Assembly: GCF_001010285.1 (NCBI RefSeq)
Contig: NZ_CP011104.1
Coordinates: 2,294,001 to 2,358,000, forward strand
Reading direction: 5' to 3'
Length of the DNA: 64,000 nucleotides
From: Photorhabdus thracensis
Lineage (GTDB): Bacteria; Pseudomonadota; Gammaproteobacteria; Enterobacterales; Enterobacteriaceae
Part shown: in pieces, positions 35,101 to 43,943 of the stretch
Numbering within the stretch: position 1 is the first letter of the stretch
Layout of the letters: every line of letters begins with the position of its first letter
Notes under the pieces: generated by a model
The model's input: only the letters and a program-made list of their open reading frames with translations
The model's database searches: none
What the model was told of the DNA's origin: nothing
Position numbers and translations under genes: made by a program

Positions 35101-36580
35101 CCTGGGCGTTATATTCATAGTACAGGTGAAAATGCTGGGTGCTGTCGGCTTCGGCCAGCCGGCCATGGTCATGGTAGTGATACCGCGCCATCACCGCCTG
35201 TAAGCCGTCATCGGTCCGGAGGATCTCGGTCAGTTGCCCGTTCAGGTTATAACGCAGGGACAGGACCGGTCCGTCACTGTGAATCACCTGTGTCAGCTGA
35301 TACTGCGCGTTGTAGATAAACCGCAGCCGGTTGTCATACCCATCCCGGTGTTCGGTCAGCAGCCAGCGCTGGGGCTCATCGGCGGAAGCCGGCACGGGCA
35401 GGGAAAAAGACTTGCGGACCGGGGAATCACGGTGGCGGAGGATATAGCCCTGCTCGCCGCGGCTGAGGGTGAAATCCGGGTGGTCCGGGTTGGTGCTGTG
35501 CGTATAAGCGGGCGGCAGGGCGAAGTAGAGTGACGCCCCTTCGGTGGTGCCGATGTCTACCCGGTCACCGGTGACCCGGGCGCATTCGGAGAAGCTGTCG
35601 GTCCAGTCCGGCCCCAGTAAGCCCTGTTCCCCGGGGGCCCAGCTGCGCAGAAACACCAGCGGCAGGGTCTGGCCGAGGGTGATATCGGTGCGCTGGTCGA
35701 AGAGCTGGCCGGTGGTGACGTCAATCGGGTCGCCGGTGAAGAATTTTTTGGTGCTTTCCCGGTAACGTTTCACCCCCCGGGTTTCTTTAAAGGCGGTTTT
35801 GGCGCAGGAAATCGTTTTACCCGAGGCGATTTTCCCGACATGCCGGGCCCCGGCTTTTGCCCCGTTCAGCACGGCCTGCCGGCCGGTTTGCGTGAACAGT
35901 TTACCCAGACCTTTTATGGCCCCCCGGGAGGGCGGCGCCAGAAACTCAACGGCCATCAGAAGGGCCCGTTCCCAGGCGGAGAACTCTTCGGCAATGGCTA
36001 AATAGGTGCCCTGACCGGAGCCGATGAACACGGTTTTGGCCCCGGCTTTGATGGTGGCGCCGCAGGCCAGTTTGTCATCTGTCCGGGCTGCCGGGGCGCC
36101 GTTGATAAACACGGTTTCACTGCCCTGGGCAATCAGCGGGGGTGCCGGGTGTTTATTGCAGCCGGCGGTATCGACGGTGGCCCGTGCCGCGGCTTTACCT
36201 TCAATAAACACATTGGGGGAGCCGGTCAGCAGTACCCCACTGGGCGGGCCGAGACTGTCCACCATTTTCGTGACCGCCGAACTGGCGGCGCTGATGACGT
36301 TACCCAGGGCCAGGGTACCGGCGGTGCCGAGTGCCAGGACCGCGACGGTGGCTAATCCGCCGGTGCCGACCACCACCGCGGCGGCCACGGCAAATACCGC
36401 GGCACTTATCAGCGCGCCGGTAATGGCCCCGGCCAGCGCCCCGAGGAAGCTGGCATGTTTAATCGGGTCGCCCTCCCGGGCCGCTGCCGGGCCGGGCGCG
36501 CCCGGTGGGGCTGCCACCGGGGCGGTATGTAACGCCCCGACCCGGGCAATCCGGGTGACGATGTCATCACTAAGTGACAT
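32138..36580 (-). CDS. T6SS effector: PAAR-Rhs protein with SHH-type nuclease tip
   Basis: A complete 1480-residue Rhs effector. The N-terminus has the AAREGDPIKH motif, then a hydrophobic stretch of about 60 residues (ALAGAITGALISAAVFAVAAA and more) that would enter the target inner membrane, then a PAAR-like domain (GSPNVFIEGKAAAR, GSETVFINGAPAAR) that caps VgrG. The middle is YD-repeat shell. DPLGLAGGVNPYSY and a second DPLGL mark the cleavage boundary, after which the last 140 or so residues hold a toxin with GQSHHLNQ, typical of SHH-type HNH/EndoVII nucleases. AGGAGG stands before the ATG. The eagR chaperone and vgrG lie upstream and the immunity gene downstream, as expected for a T6SS cargo operon. 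Toxin activity is inferred. Confidence 0.93.
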   Translation of the reverse strand: MSLSDDIVTRIARVGALHTAPVAAPPGAPGPAAAREGDPIKHASFLGALAGAITGALISAAVFAVAAAVVVGTGGLATVAVLALGTAGTLALGNVISAASSAVTKMVDSLGPPSGVLLTGSPNVFIEGKAAARATVDTAGCNKHPAPPLIAQGSETVFINGAPAARTDDKLACGATIKAGAKTVFIGSGQGTYLAIAEEFSAWERALLMAVEFLAPPSRGAIKGLGKLFTQTGRQAVLNGAKAGARHVGKIASGKTISCAKTAFKETRGVKRYRESTKKFFTGDPIDVTTGQLFDQRTDITLGQTLPLVFLRSWAPGEQGLLGPDWTDSFSECARVTGDRVDIGTTEGASLYFALPPAYTHSTNPDHPDFTLSRGEQGYILRHRDSPVRKSFSLPVPASADEPQRWLLTEHRDGYDNRLRFIYNAQYQLTQVIHSDGPVLSLRYNLNGQLTEILRTDDGLQAVMARYHYHDHGRLAEADSTQHFHLYYEYNAQGLISRWSDGDQTWVDYRYDKQGRCTDSVGAGGFYPVHLDYAPGLTRATTPQGHTTVWHYNDQQQVTEIHTPGGSVTRYDYDDWGNLVQQVLPQGETLTLTYLAETGRVTSFTDATGARWQYSYDTDLRLTGMTDPLHRTWLPLYDEQGQPAGFIAPDGRKTTLTRNAFGLVTVEEDTDGNRRTREYDTRQRLVRLFDEENRTVSLGYDSQDRLRSLTAAGALWRWRYDRHHRVAVSDRPDNHPEHFDHDRHGNLTRWTDARGVAWQVEYGPFDLPVARRDGEGHRWQYRYDADTLQLTQVINPMGETYSYTLDAEGRVITEQDYAGTRWHYRYDLSGNCIEKRDGEETVTRYDYDAAQRLTALHTPEGTTRYQYDIAGRLRRVDAPDSTLQFEYDDQDRIVREIQPHGEIQRHYPDNRTVERQLFTGETAPAAGPSRFAGQTQPGHWQSRIQVNRAGELTGLTLDNQPPLTVARDEAGRDTGRYTDSGFIVRQQYNLMGLLTAQRAGCNPHLFRPAELAEMSEPAYARLARQYDYDAALNLTAASDDGQQLRYRLNGNGQVVSVSDGQNLREHYQYDATGYPARRFDGVQEIMGETLYQAGHRLNWVGSHRFVYDLAGRLKEKQFLAEGHRLALTKYRWNSQNQLTGLITPDGHRWEYRYDAFGRRTEKRCIQTGKLTTYLWDGDVPAEIREYQHGRLKIIRHLVFDGWELMAQQTQQFTLNLDNRVDLVVGAIETQYAVSAPTGEPLALFDPAGKRVWRQPKQSLYGLNLALPEAMPLDPGLRFAGQLFDEESGLFYNRFRYYLPEGGCYLSTDPLGLAGGVNPYSYAHNPTGWIDPLGLSSKKCEFPSGDPALGPHGSLKKDPQPGQSHHLNQDAAYRGVIPTNSGAAIKLKGNAFTQPGTPHYEAHKSLEQFWNKYRRGGEFTGQRPTNIQYTQAVKHSLESAGLSASQVNQAIRYSIQNRIQHGALGGMKVPRIPGRINQVKP

Positions 36581-36598
36581 GTTGCACCTCCTGTCAAA

Positions 36599-37021
36599 TC
36601 AGCCGGCGGCCTGGAAGCTGTCGATAACGGCCAGCAACGCCTCGCGCTGACCGTCCGCAAAGGGGGCGGGGGAGGTCAGGTTGAAGGTCAGCAGCCGGGG
36701 GCCGCGGATTTGCAGCACCACGGTCTGGTACATGTCCCCTTCCGGGCTTGTCCACTGGTAATCCAGCCGGCGGGCGGGTTGCTGGCTCAGGGTGATTTCG
36801 CTGCGCTGGTGCTCCTGATAACCGGGCAGGTGCGTGCGGAACTGTGCCAGGGTCTGTTCATAATACGCGGTGTTATCCATACCGGCAGGGACGGGGGTGC
36901 GGCTGACCACCAGATTAATGCCGCTGTCATCCGGCAGCACGAAGACGTTCATGGATTCATCCCGCCAGCTGGCCGGGAGAGTCAGGGTGCCTTCATGCAT
37001 CTGATACAGGGTGTTTGTCAT
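36599..37021 (-). CDS. eagR: EagR-type chaperone (DcrB/DUF1795)
   Basis: A 140-residue protein beginning MTNTLYQMHEGTLTLPASW with VFVLPDDSGINLVVSR and RRLDYQWTSPEGDMYQTVV, the DUF1795/DcrB fold used by Eag chaperones. These bind the N-terminal hydrophobic segments of prePAAR effectors and load them onto VgrG. It lies between vgrG and rhs, 18 bases before rhs, and the rhs product has such hydrophobic segments, so the pairing is convincing. Confidence 0.9.
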   Translation of the reverse strand: MTNTLYQMHEGTLTLPASWRDESMNVFVLPDDSGINLVVSRTPVPAGMDNTAYYEQTLAQFRTHLPGYQEHQRSEITLSQQPARRLDYQWTSPEGDMYQTVVLQIRGPRLLTFNLTSPAPFADGQREALLAVIDSFQAAG

Positions 37022-37084
37022 GCTGTTTTTCCGTGATTGATTGAAATCATGTAGTTAAAGGTGTTGTTCATGGAGCAATACCGG

Positions 37085-38974
37085 TCAGTTGACATTGACC
37101 TGTTTGCCGTTGAGGGTGATAGTGGCGCCCTGAATGTTGATATTGCCGGCGCTGTCGATGGTGATGCTGCCGCCGGCGGTCGCAATCTCGATACCGCCGG
37201 CCCGGGAGTGTATCCGGATGTTATTTTTCACGTTCAGCAGGCTGTCTTGTTCTACGGTGATTTGCCGCAGGCCGGAGATGGCGCTGACTTCATTGCCGGT
37301 CACCTCTTTATGGCGATTTTTTCTGACGGAAAGTATCTGGTCATTGCCGATGCTTTCGGTGTGGTTGTGCATGACCCGGGTTTCGCGGTCATTGAGCACC
37401 ACGGTGTTCATATCGCGCTGCGCATGCAACGCGAGCGCTTCACTGCCTTTGGCATCCTCAAAGCGCAGTTCGTTGTAACCGTCGCCCTTGTGGGTTTTCG
37501 AGCGGAAAGCCATCTGGGTTTTGCTGCCCGGCAAGGTGCCCGGCGGGAGGTTGCTGGCGTGATAGGTGCGGCCGGTGACAATCGGCTGGTCCGGGTCACC
37601 GTCGAGAAAGTCCACCACCACCTCCTGACCGATACGCGGAATAGCCAGCATGCCCCAGCCCTGGCCGGCCCACGGTTGCGTTACCCGTATCCAGCAGGAG
37701 CTGTGGTCGTCACTCCGGCCGTACCGGTCCCACAGGAATTGCAGCCGGATACGGCCGTATTGGTCGCAGAAGATTTCTTCCCCGGCCGGGCCGACGACTT
37801 TGGCAATCTGCGGGCCGTCCATCACCGGTTTGCGCCCCGGCCTCGGACGCCAGTGCTGATGCGCCGGGATAAAGGTGAACTGGTTGCTCATGACGGTGCC
37901 TGACTCGCCGCCGGCCTGTTCCAGTGCCTGCGGCTGGCGGCCGTTGTGAGCGACGCTGACCAGCTGCCAGAGCTGATTCAGGTCATCGCGGGGATGGCCG
38001 GTGAGGGTGAACAGGACCCCCGGCCGCATCGCGGCGTGGTTACTGTCGCCGTGGCCGGTCAGGGCGTCATTGCGCAGGGCTTCCAGCCGGTAGCGGGTGA
38101 AATCAGCGCCGTGCTGCTCGTCTTTGAAACGGCCGGGAAAATCGAAGTGTTCATAGCCGGTGTGCTGGAGAGGTTGTTCCCGCATATGGTGGCGGAACTC
38201 GGCGGCCCAGACCGGGTTTTTGAAGGTGTAATCCTTCAGTTCCACGGTGGCCGGCCGGACCTGAGCCTGCCGGGTCAGCGCGGTGACGCACAACTGCTGT
38301 GCCTGGGTTGCCTCGCCCGGGTGATAGGGCAGGACCGGGCCTTTGGCGAGGGCGCCCGCCACGTCGGCGAACACCAGGGTGTTCTTGTTGCCGGTGAACT
38401 CAAAGAAGTAAAACAGGCCTTCTTCGGCGGCCAGCCGGTGCAGGAAGTCAAAGTCGGTTTCCCGGTACTGGACGCAGAATTCCCGTTCCGGGTGCGGATG
38501 GCGCAGGCGGAACACCACATCGCGGACGCCGCTTTCTTTGAGCAGGGTGGTGAGAATGGTTTTGATATCCTGCTGCTGAAAAATCCGTGAATTCTGGCGC
38601 AGGGTGGTGCGCCACATATCGGGGCGGAGGGTCATCTCATAGCGGGTCTGATGTTTGCCGGTGTTGCCCTGAACAAAGCTGGCGACCATGCCGGTGACGG
38701 TGCGCTCGATTTTCCCTGCGCGCAGGATGGCGAGGGTGGCGCTGTTATCAAGGACCGCGGCGAAATCAATCGCCGGGTCGGCACTGGCTAAGCTGACGGT
38801 CAGCGTAAACGGGGTGGACAGGCTTTCACTGAGTGAAAACCCGGCGACGACAAAGGTGTGGGGCGGCAGGCCGCCGGCGGTGAGGGTGAACTGCAACCCG
38901 CCGGCGGGTTGCGCCGTCATCCGGTCAGCCAGGTGTTGGGCGATTTGCCCGGCGGATTTTTTCTGCAATGACAT
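37085..38974 (-). CDS. vgrG: T6SS spike protein VgrG (TssI)
   Basis: A 629-residue spike protein. It contains the gp27-like region (LTLRPDMWRTTL, CVQYRETDFDFLHRLAAEEGLFYFFEF), the OB-fold gp5-like segment (DQYGRIRLQFLWDRYGRSDDHSSCWIRV) with WAGQGWGMLAIPRIGQEVVVDFLDGDPD, and a C-terminal beta-helix ending in GNINIQGATITLNGKQVNVN. There is no extra C-terminal effector domain. AAAGGA precedes the start. Forms the trimeric tip that carries the PAAR-Rhs protein. Confidence 0.96.
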   Translation of the reverse strand: MSLQKKSAGQIAQHLADRMTAQPAGGLQFTLTAGGLPPHTFVVAGFSLSESLSTPFTLTVSLASADPAIDFAAVLDNSATLAILRAGKIERTVTGMVASFVQGNTGKHQTRYEMTLRPDMWRTTLRQNSRIFQQQDIKTILTTLLKESGVRDVVFRLRHPHPEREFCVQYRETDFDFLHRLAAEEGLFYFFEFTGNKNTLVFADVAGALAKGPVLPYHPGEATQAQQLCVTALTRQAQVRPATVELKDYTFKNPVWAAEFRHHMREQPLQHTGYEHFDFPGRFKDEQHGADFTRYRLEALRNDALTGHGDSNHAAMRPGVLFTLTGHPRDDLNQLWQLVSVAHNGRQPQALEQAGGESGTVMSNQFTFIPAHQHWRPRPGRKPVMDGPQIAKVVGPAGEEIFCDQYGRIRLQFLWDRYGRSDDHSSCWIRVTQPWAGQGWGMLAIPRIGQEVVVDFLDGDPDQPIVTGRTYHASNLPPGTLPGSKTQMAFRSKTHKGDGYNELRFEDAKGSEALALHAQRDMNTVVLNDRETRVMHNHTESIGNDQILSVRKNRHKEVTGNEVSAISGLRQITVEQDSLLNVKNNIRIHSRAGGIEIATAGGSITIDSAGNINIQGATITLNGKQVNVN

Positions 38975-39001
38975 ATAAGGGGTCCTTTTCTGGTTCTGAA
39001 G

Positions 39002-40339
39002 TTACGGCCGGTCTTTCTCAGGGCGCGCGGTCAGCCCGGCGTCTTTTTGCAGCGCATAGTAGCGACTGAGCAGGGCATTAAAGCGGTCGTCGGTCTTTTT
39101 TCTCAGCGCCGGTGAGACGGGATGTCCCTGTTCGACCGCCGCGGAGAACTGACGCAGCAACTCTTCCAGCGGCACGTCGCGGTTGTGGCTGGTCTGAATC
39201 TGATAAATCGCGGTTTTCAGGTAGGAGAGGGTGAAACTGCCGCGGTTGCGCTCCTGCGCCAGGATTTTGTCGGCTAATTGCTGGAGCTGATTTCGGGTCT
39301 GATGCCAGCTGCCCGGTCGCGGGGCGTTATCCAGCCGGACGGCCTGTAACTGTTGCCAGCGGGCGGTTTCTCGCTGCTGTTCGCGGTCCTGCGGCCAGGT
39401 TTTCTGTGCCATGTCGGTCAGCTGTTCGGCATGTTGCAGCACCACCAGCGGGGAGGTGTCCGCTAACCGGGTCAGCTGCTGTTCATAGTTTTGCAGGTCC
39501 GGCTGATACAGCCAGGCCAGTCTCGCGCCGTCCGGCGTACCGGTCAGGGCCGTGAGCTGGTGTTGCAGCGGTCGGTAAAGCCCCAGCCAGCTGCCGGTCA
39601 GGACCAGCGCGCCCAGCAGTACGCCCAGTCCAAAGCCCTGTAAGGCACTCATCCGGGGCGGCGGCTCAGGGAAACGGACCTGGACTTTGGGCTGATGGCT
39701 GTCGTAACCGGGGGCGTCGTCGGTTTCCGGTTCAGCCGGTTCCGGCTCGGCGTTAGCCAGGTAAACCAGCGGCGGCATCTGGACAGGCCTGGGCGCCGGT
39801 GTGGGCAGGATACGGGTATTTTCCAGTTTTTTGGCGGTGTTCTGGAAAAACCACAGCAGGTTTTCGACTTTGGGCAGGCGTTTTAAATCGGACTGCTGGA
39901 GCCGGTCAACTATCAGCTGTAAGGCCCGTTCGGCCCGGTAAATCAGGCGCCGGTCGCGGGCGGTGTAGTCGTGCTGGCGCAGGGCGTGGCCGCTGCGGGT
40001 GTTAAACCAGTCGAGCAGGTCGGTGCGTACCGCGGGTTGGGGCGGCCACAACTCATCCCACTGGCTGACCATCACGCCGGCCAGTAACTCACAGCCTTCG
40101 GTAAAGCCGGCCAGGCCGCTCAGTTGCATCCGGGCCAGGGTGTAGTAAATCGCGCTCTGTAAATCAACGCCGTGGGTGCGAAACAGCGTCAGGGCCAGGG
40201 ATTCAATCAGCGGCCAGTTCACCGCCGGCTGAGACGGGTGGTTAATTTTGTTGATTTCTTCGCGTATTGCCGTGAACGCCGGCAGGTGCATCGGGTTACC
40301 GCCGGCACGGATAATCAGGTTTTCAGGGGGTTCACGCAT
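39002..40339 (-). CDS. vasL: VasL-type TssA-like protein with membrane segment
   Basis: A 445-residue protein with an N-terminal ImpA/TssA-like domain (SGLAGFTEGCELLAGVMVSQWDELWPPQP), a Pro-rich linker, one membrane helix near residues 215-235 (GFGLGVLLGALVLTGSWLGL) and a VasL C-terminal domain (GSWHQTRNQLQQLADKIL, GSFTLSYLKTAIYQIQ). Such proteins act at the distal end or membrane anchor of the sheath, in contrast to the baseplate TssA at 43940. AAGGAT before the ATG. Gene order matches vasL of Vibrio cholerae. Confidence 0.88.
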   Translation of the reverse strand: MREPPENLIIRAGGNPMHLPAFTAIREEINKINHPSQPAVNWPLIESLALTLFRTHGVDLQSAIYYTLARMQLSGLAGFTEGCELLAGVMVSQWDELWPPQPAVRTDLLDWFNTRSGHALRQHDYTARDRRLIYRAERALQLIVDRLQQSDLKRLPKVENLLWFFQNTAKKLENTRILPTPAPRPVQMPPLVYLANAEPEPAEPETDDAPGYDSHQPKVQVRFPEPPPRMSALQGFGLGVLLGALVLTGSWLGLYRPLQHQLTALTGTPDGARLAWLYQPDLQNYEQQLTRLADTSPLVVLQHAEQLTDMAQKTWPQDREQQRETARWQQLQAVRLDNAPRPGSWHQTRNQLQQLADKILAQERNRGSFTLSYLKTAIYQIQTSHNRDVPLEELLRQFSAAVEQGHPVSPALRKKTDDRFNALLSRYYALQKDAGLTARPEKDRP

Positions 40340-40397
40340 GGCAGTTTATCCTTAACGCAGCCCCGCCGGCGCGGGGACAGGGCTTTTTTTATGTTCA

Positions 40398-43300
40398 TCA
40401 GTAGAGGGTGTCAGGCAGGGTGAACTGGCTGAACAGACCGCCGGCAAACGGGTTGTCGGATTCATCCACGTAGATACGGTAGGTCATGTCACCGCCATCC
40501 ACGCTGAACAGCACATCAAAGGAGTCCTGACGTACGTTGGTCAGTTTGCCGCTGTTAATCAGCCGCAGTTGGGCCCACGGGCCGGTGAAGCTGACGGCGC
40601 GTGGGGATTTGCCGCTGACGTCCGGTATCAGGGTGAGCTGACTTTCCACCCCGGCGCGCATGGAGTTGGGCCAGATTAAGTGCACGATGCTGCCGCGGCC
40701 GTGGGCGTAATCGAGTAACTGTCCATCGAGGTTAAGCAGGCTGCGGCGTTTGTTGCCGGTCAGGCTGAGGGGTTCAATGGCAAACTGGGTGCCCAGGCCG
40801 TTTTGCGCGGTGAAGAAGGTGTCGCGGATACGGTCAGCCCGGGTCAGCTGTTTCAGGACATCCGGGCGGATAAGCGGTTCACCGTCGGTGCCGTAGATTA
40901 AGTTGTTCTCGACAAACGGTTTGAGGTTCTGCTGATAGAAGGCATCCAGCGTGCCGCCCGGGCGGAAGAAGCGGTCAAATTCACTGAGCGGCACATCCTG
41001 GGTGGCTTCCGGGTTGAACGGATAGCGGCCGGCCAGGTAGGTCTGGTACTGTTTGACGACGTTTTCGCTCCATTCGACTTCCAGCGAGCTGACCGCGGCC
41101 ATCATGACCACCCGCCACGCCTGTTCAGCCAGTTCACCGACCCAGCGGTTTAACGGTTCCGGCAGGGTTTTCGCCAGCTGCTGCACGTCGAAAATGGGGT
41201 CGCTGTTGTTCTGTTCCAGTCGCAGCTGGACGGCTTTCAGGGCGGCTTTACCCGGTACCGGGGCGTTCTGAATCGCCAGCAGGTAGCGGTGCAGCTCTAT
41301 CAGTTTCTGATAAACGCCCTGTAGGGTGCTGTTTTTATCCCCGTATTCCACCAGCACGGCGGTTTCCGGGGCGAATTCCCGGTTGATGCGCACCCGCAGG
41401 CGATAATCCGGCGTGTCGCGTAACCGTTGCTGCTCTTTGGCCGGCAGCGTATGATTAATCACCGGCAGGCGGGTGTTGTCGCTGAGGATTTGTAATGCGC
41501 GGCTGAGGGGCTGTTCCCCGCTGATAACCTGCTCAATGGCGCCGATGGCCTGCGGGATATCGGTAAAATGACGGATATCCAGATTGTTCATGGCCCCGCG
41601 CCAGGTGGCGGTGTAGTCACCCAGGTACTGTTCGGTGATTTGGCGCTGGATTTCTTGCCGGTCGGTCTCGCTGTACTGCACGTTGTGCGACAGATTCAGC
41701 ACCCAGCTGTCCATCACGGTCAGGTCAATCAGCGGGTCGTCCTGTTTGACGAAGTAGTTGTTCAGGCCGTTCATCGTCAGGAACTGCGGGATAATCAGCT
41801 GTTTGTCATTATTGGCGATAAAGATGCTGTCAAAGCTGGGGCCAATCTGGTCACGCAGGTTGAGCGGCGGCGGCAGTGAGTCCTGGGCTTTGATGCGCAG
41901 GGTCTGGTACACCCGCTGGTAAATGGAGAGCTGGCTCAGTTCTTGCTGGGCGTTCATCATCGGGCGTTGGTAAGGGGCAAAGCTGCTGATAGCCGCCGGG
42001 TTATCCGCCTCACGCGCCGCCCGCCAGTCCGTGTGGTCCAGCGCATAGTCGAGGTGGGTCAGCAACTGTTCCTGTACCTGACGCTGGCCGTTAAAGACCT
42101 GACTCCAGCGTTCGCGCATGTACTGTTCTACCAGTGATTTATTGCGGCCGCTGCGGTCTTCCAGCATCCGCATGATGCGCAGGACTTCGAGTTTCTCTTC
42201 ACTGCCTTTGGCCGCCTGGTTCAGGTCATCCAGCAGGCCATTCATCAGCGCAGGCAGGAAGCGCTGGGACAGCAGTTGCAGGTAGGTGTTTTCAACATAC
42301 GGGCCGACATCGGCGCCCTGGTACAGTCCCATATCCGCGAACAGCCCTTTCTGATGGTAATCCCCGTAGGCCAGCGTCGCTTCCCGGAGAGGGTTCAGCA
42401 GGGGCAACTGTAAGTTCCCGTTGCGGTCTTCCCCTTTGGGTGGGGGAATGGACAGGAAGGTTTTGGCCTGTGCCAGCACTTCTTCACCGGCCCGATAGTT
42501 CTTCTGATAGTTATCGTGCCAGCCTGCCCACAGCGCCAGGGCAACCGCGGCGCCGGTGGTGGAGAAGGCCAGGAGTTTGCGGCGGTTGCGGCTTAACCAC
42601 AGGCGGTTTTCCGCCGCCAGATTGGGCTCGGCCAGCAACACGTCTTCAAACAGCGAGCGGGTGAAGTAGGGGGCGGTATCCGCCACCGGCCAGGTCGGAA
42701 AGGCCTGTGGCCCCAGGTGATACTGCACGGCGGCAGACTGGGTAAAGATGTCGTCCATCTGGCCGATTTGTCTGGACGAGGTGAGATAAACGCCGCGCAG
42801 TCCGGGCTGTGCCGGGCCGCCATTGTAGAGAATACCCTCCAGCAACTGGATCAGGTAACTGTGCAGTCCCTGTATCTGACGGGTGAAACTGAACAGCGGG
42901 CTGCGCTGGTTGATATCCACCTTGTTGAGCATCATGTCCGGCATCGCGGCATTGAGCTGCTGCATCCACTGGTGCCAGAACTGCGCCAGCTCAGTACGCC
43001 AGCGGTGCTCATCCTGCGCATTCAGGCTGAAGGTGACGCCCAGTATCTGTGTGCGTTGCGGCTTGTCCAGCGACTGGAACGCCGCACTGAATCCATGCAG
43101 CCGATCCAGTTTGGTCAGCACCAGATAGCAGGGGAGGGGGTTGTGCAGGGTTAACCGCAGATCTTGCAGGCGCAGATGGAGCGCAGCAATATACCGTTCG
43201 CGTTGCGCTTTGTTGTCGGTCAGTAAACGATGGGTGTCCACCGTCAGGATAATGCCGTTGAGGGGCTGGCGCTGACGGTTTTCGGTCAGCCAGGTGAGCA

Positions 43301-43943
43301 GGGATTGCCACAGGCGGGCGGGCAACTGGGGCTTGCCAGTGTCTGACGGCGATATCTGGTCGATAAGAAAGCCGTCCGGGTCAATGATGACGGCTTTTTC
43401 CCCCAGCCAGCAGCGCAGGTGCAGGGGGTGAGCCTCTTCCCCTTTAGGGCTGTCCGGGAGGGCAATGTCAGTCAGTTTGTAGCCTTCCTGAATCAGCGAG
43501 GTTTTGCCGCTGCCGGTATTGCCCAGCATCAGGTACCAGGGGCGCTGGTAGAGGTAATGCCAGGTGCCGAGATGGCGCTGTAACTGTGCTTTCCAGTGAT
43601 TGAGGTAGCTGTCCTGATGGGTAATATCGGCCAGGACCGGATCGACCTCCCTTAACGCCACATCCAGTTTGAGTTTTTCGAGCTGACGCAGACGGCGCCA
43701 GATTTTGGTCCCGATAAAGCCCAGAGCCAGCAGGATAATAATGACAGTCGCCAGCCCGCGGGCGGAGAGATTTTCCAGCGGGTGGGTTTGTCTGAACTGC
43801 CAGCCGGGGCCCCACCCCCATATCCAGATGAGGGCAATACAGGGCAGGAGGGCCAGTATCAGCGAGGCGGTGGCTTTGAGCGGCGGCAGGCGCGGCATCG
43901 CCGGTTTTTTGATATTTTTCAGAAGAAGAGAGAGCCAGTTCAT
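40398..43943 (-). CDS. tssM: T6SS membrane-complex protein TssM (IcmF)
   Basis: A 1181-residue inner-membrane protein. Two membrane helices near residues 20-75, a cytoplasmic NTPase domain with Walker A LGNTGSGKTSLI near 140-150, a third helix (AFSTTGAAVALALWAGW) near 455-475 and a large periplasmic domain to the C-terminus that would bind TssJ. It overlaps tssA by four bases. A nearly identical internal part of the gene is duplicated at 1-728. Confidence 0.96.
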   Translation of the reverse strand: MNWLSLLLKNIKKPAMPRLPPLKATASLILALLPCIALIWIWGWGPGWQFRQTHPLENLSARGLATVIIILLALGFIGTKIWRRLRQLEKLKLDVALREVDPVLADITHQDSYLNHWKAQLQRHLGTWHYLYQRPWYLMLGNTGSGKTSLIQEGYKLTDIALPDSPKGEEAHPLHLRCWLGEKAVIIDPDGFLIDQISPSDTGKPQLPARLWQSLLTWLTENRQRQPLNGIILTVDTHRLLTDNKAQRERYIAALHLRLQDLRLTLHNPLPCYLVLTKLDRLHGFSAAFQSLDKPQRTQILGVTFSLNAQDEHRWRTELAQFWHQWMQQLNAAMPDMMLNKVDINQRSPLFSFTRQIQGLHSYLIQLLEGILYNGGPAQPGLRGVYLTSSRQIGQMDDIFTQSAAVQYHLGPQAFPTWPVADTAPYFTRSLFEDVLLAEPNLAAENRLWLSRNRRKLLAFSTTGAAVALALWAGWHDNYQKNYRAGEEVLAQAKTFLSIPPPKGEDRNGNLQLPLLNPLREATLAYGDYHQKGLFADMGLYQGADVGPYVENTYLQLLSQRFLPALMNGLLDDLNQAAKGSEEKLEVLRIMRMLEDRSGRNKSLVEQYMRERWSQVFNGQRQVQEQLLTHLDYALDHTDWRAAREADNPAAISSFAPYQRPMMNAQQELSQLSIYQRVYQTLRIKAQDSLPPPLNLRDQIGPSFDSIFIANNDKQLIIPQFLTMNGLNNYFVKQDDPLIDLTVMDSWVLNLSHNVQYSETDRQEIQRQITEQYLGDYTATWRGAMNNLDIRHFTDIPQAIGAIEQVISGEQPLSRALQILSDNTRLPVINHTLPAKEQQRLRDTPDYRLRVRINREFAPETAVLVEYGDKNSTLQGVYQKLIELHRYLLAIQNAPVPGKAALKAVQLRLEQNNSDPIFDVQQLAKTLPEPLNRWVGELAEQAWRVVMMAAVSSLEVEWSENVVKQYQTYLAGRYPFNPEATQDVPLSEFDRFFRPGGTLDAFYQQNLKPFVENNLIYGTDGEPLIRPDVLKQLTRADRIRDTFFTAQNGLGTQFAIEPLSLTGNKRRSLLNLDGQLLDYAHGRGSIVHLIWPNSMRAGVESQLTLIPDVSGKSPRAVSFTGPWAQLRLINSGKLTNVRQDSFDVLFSVDGGDMTYRIYVDESDNPFAGGLFSQFTLPDTLY

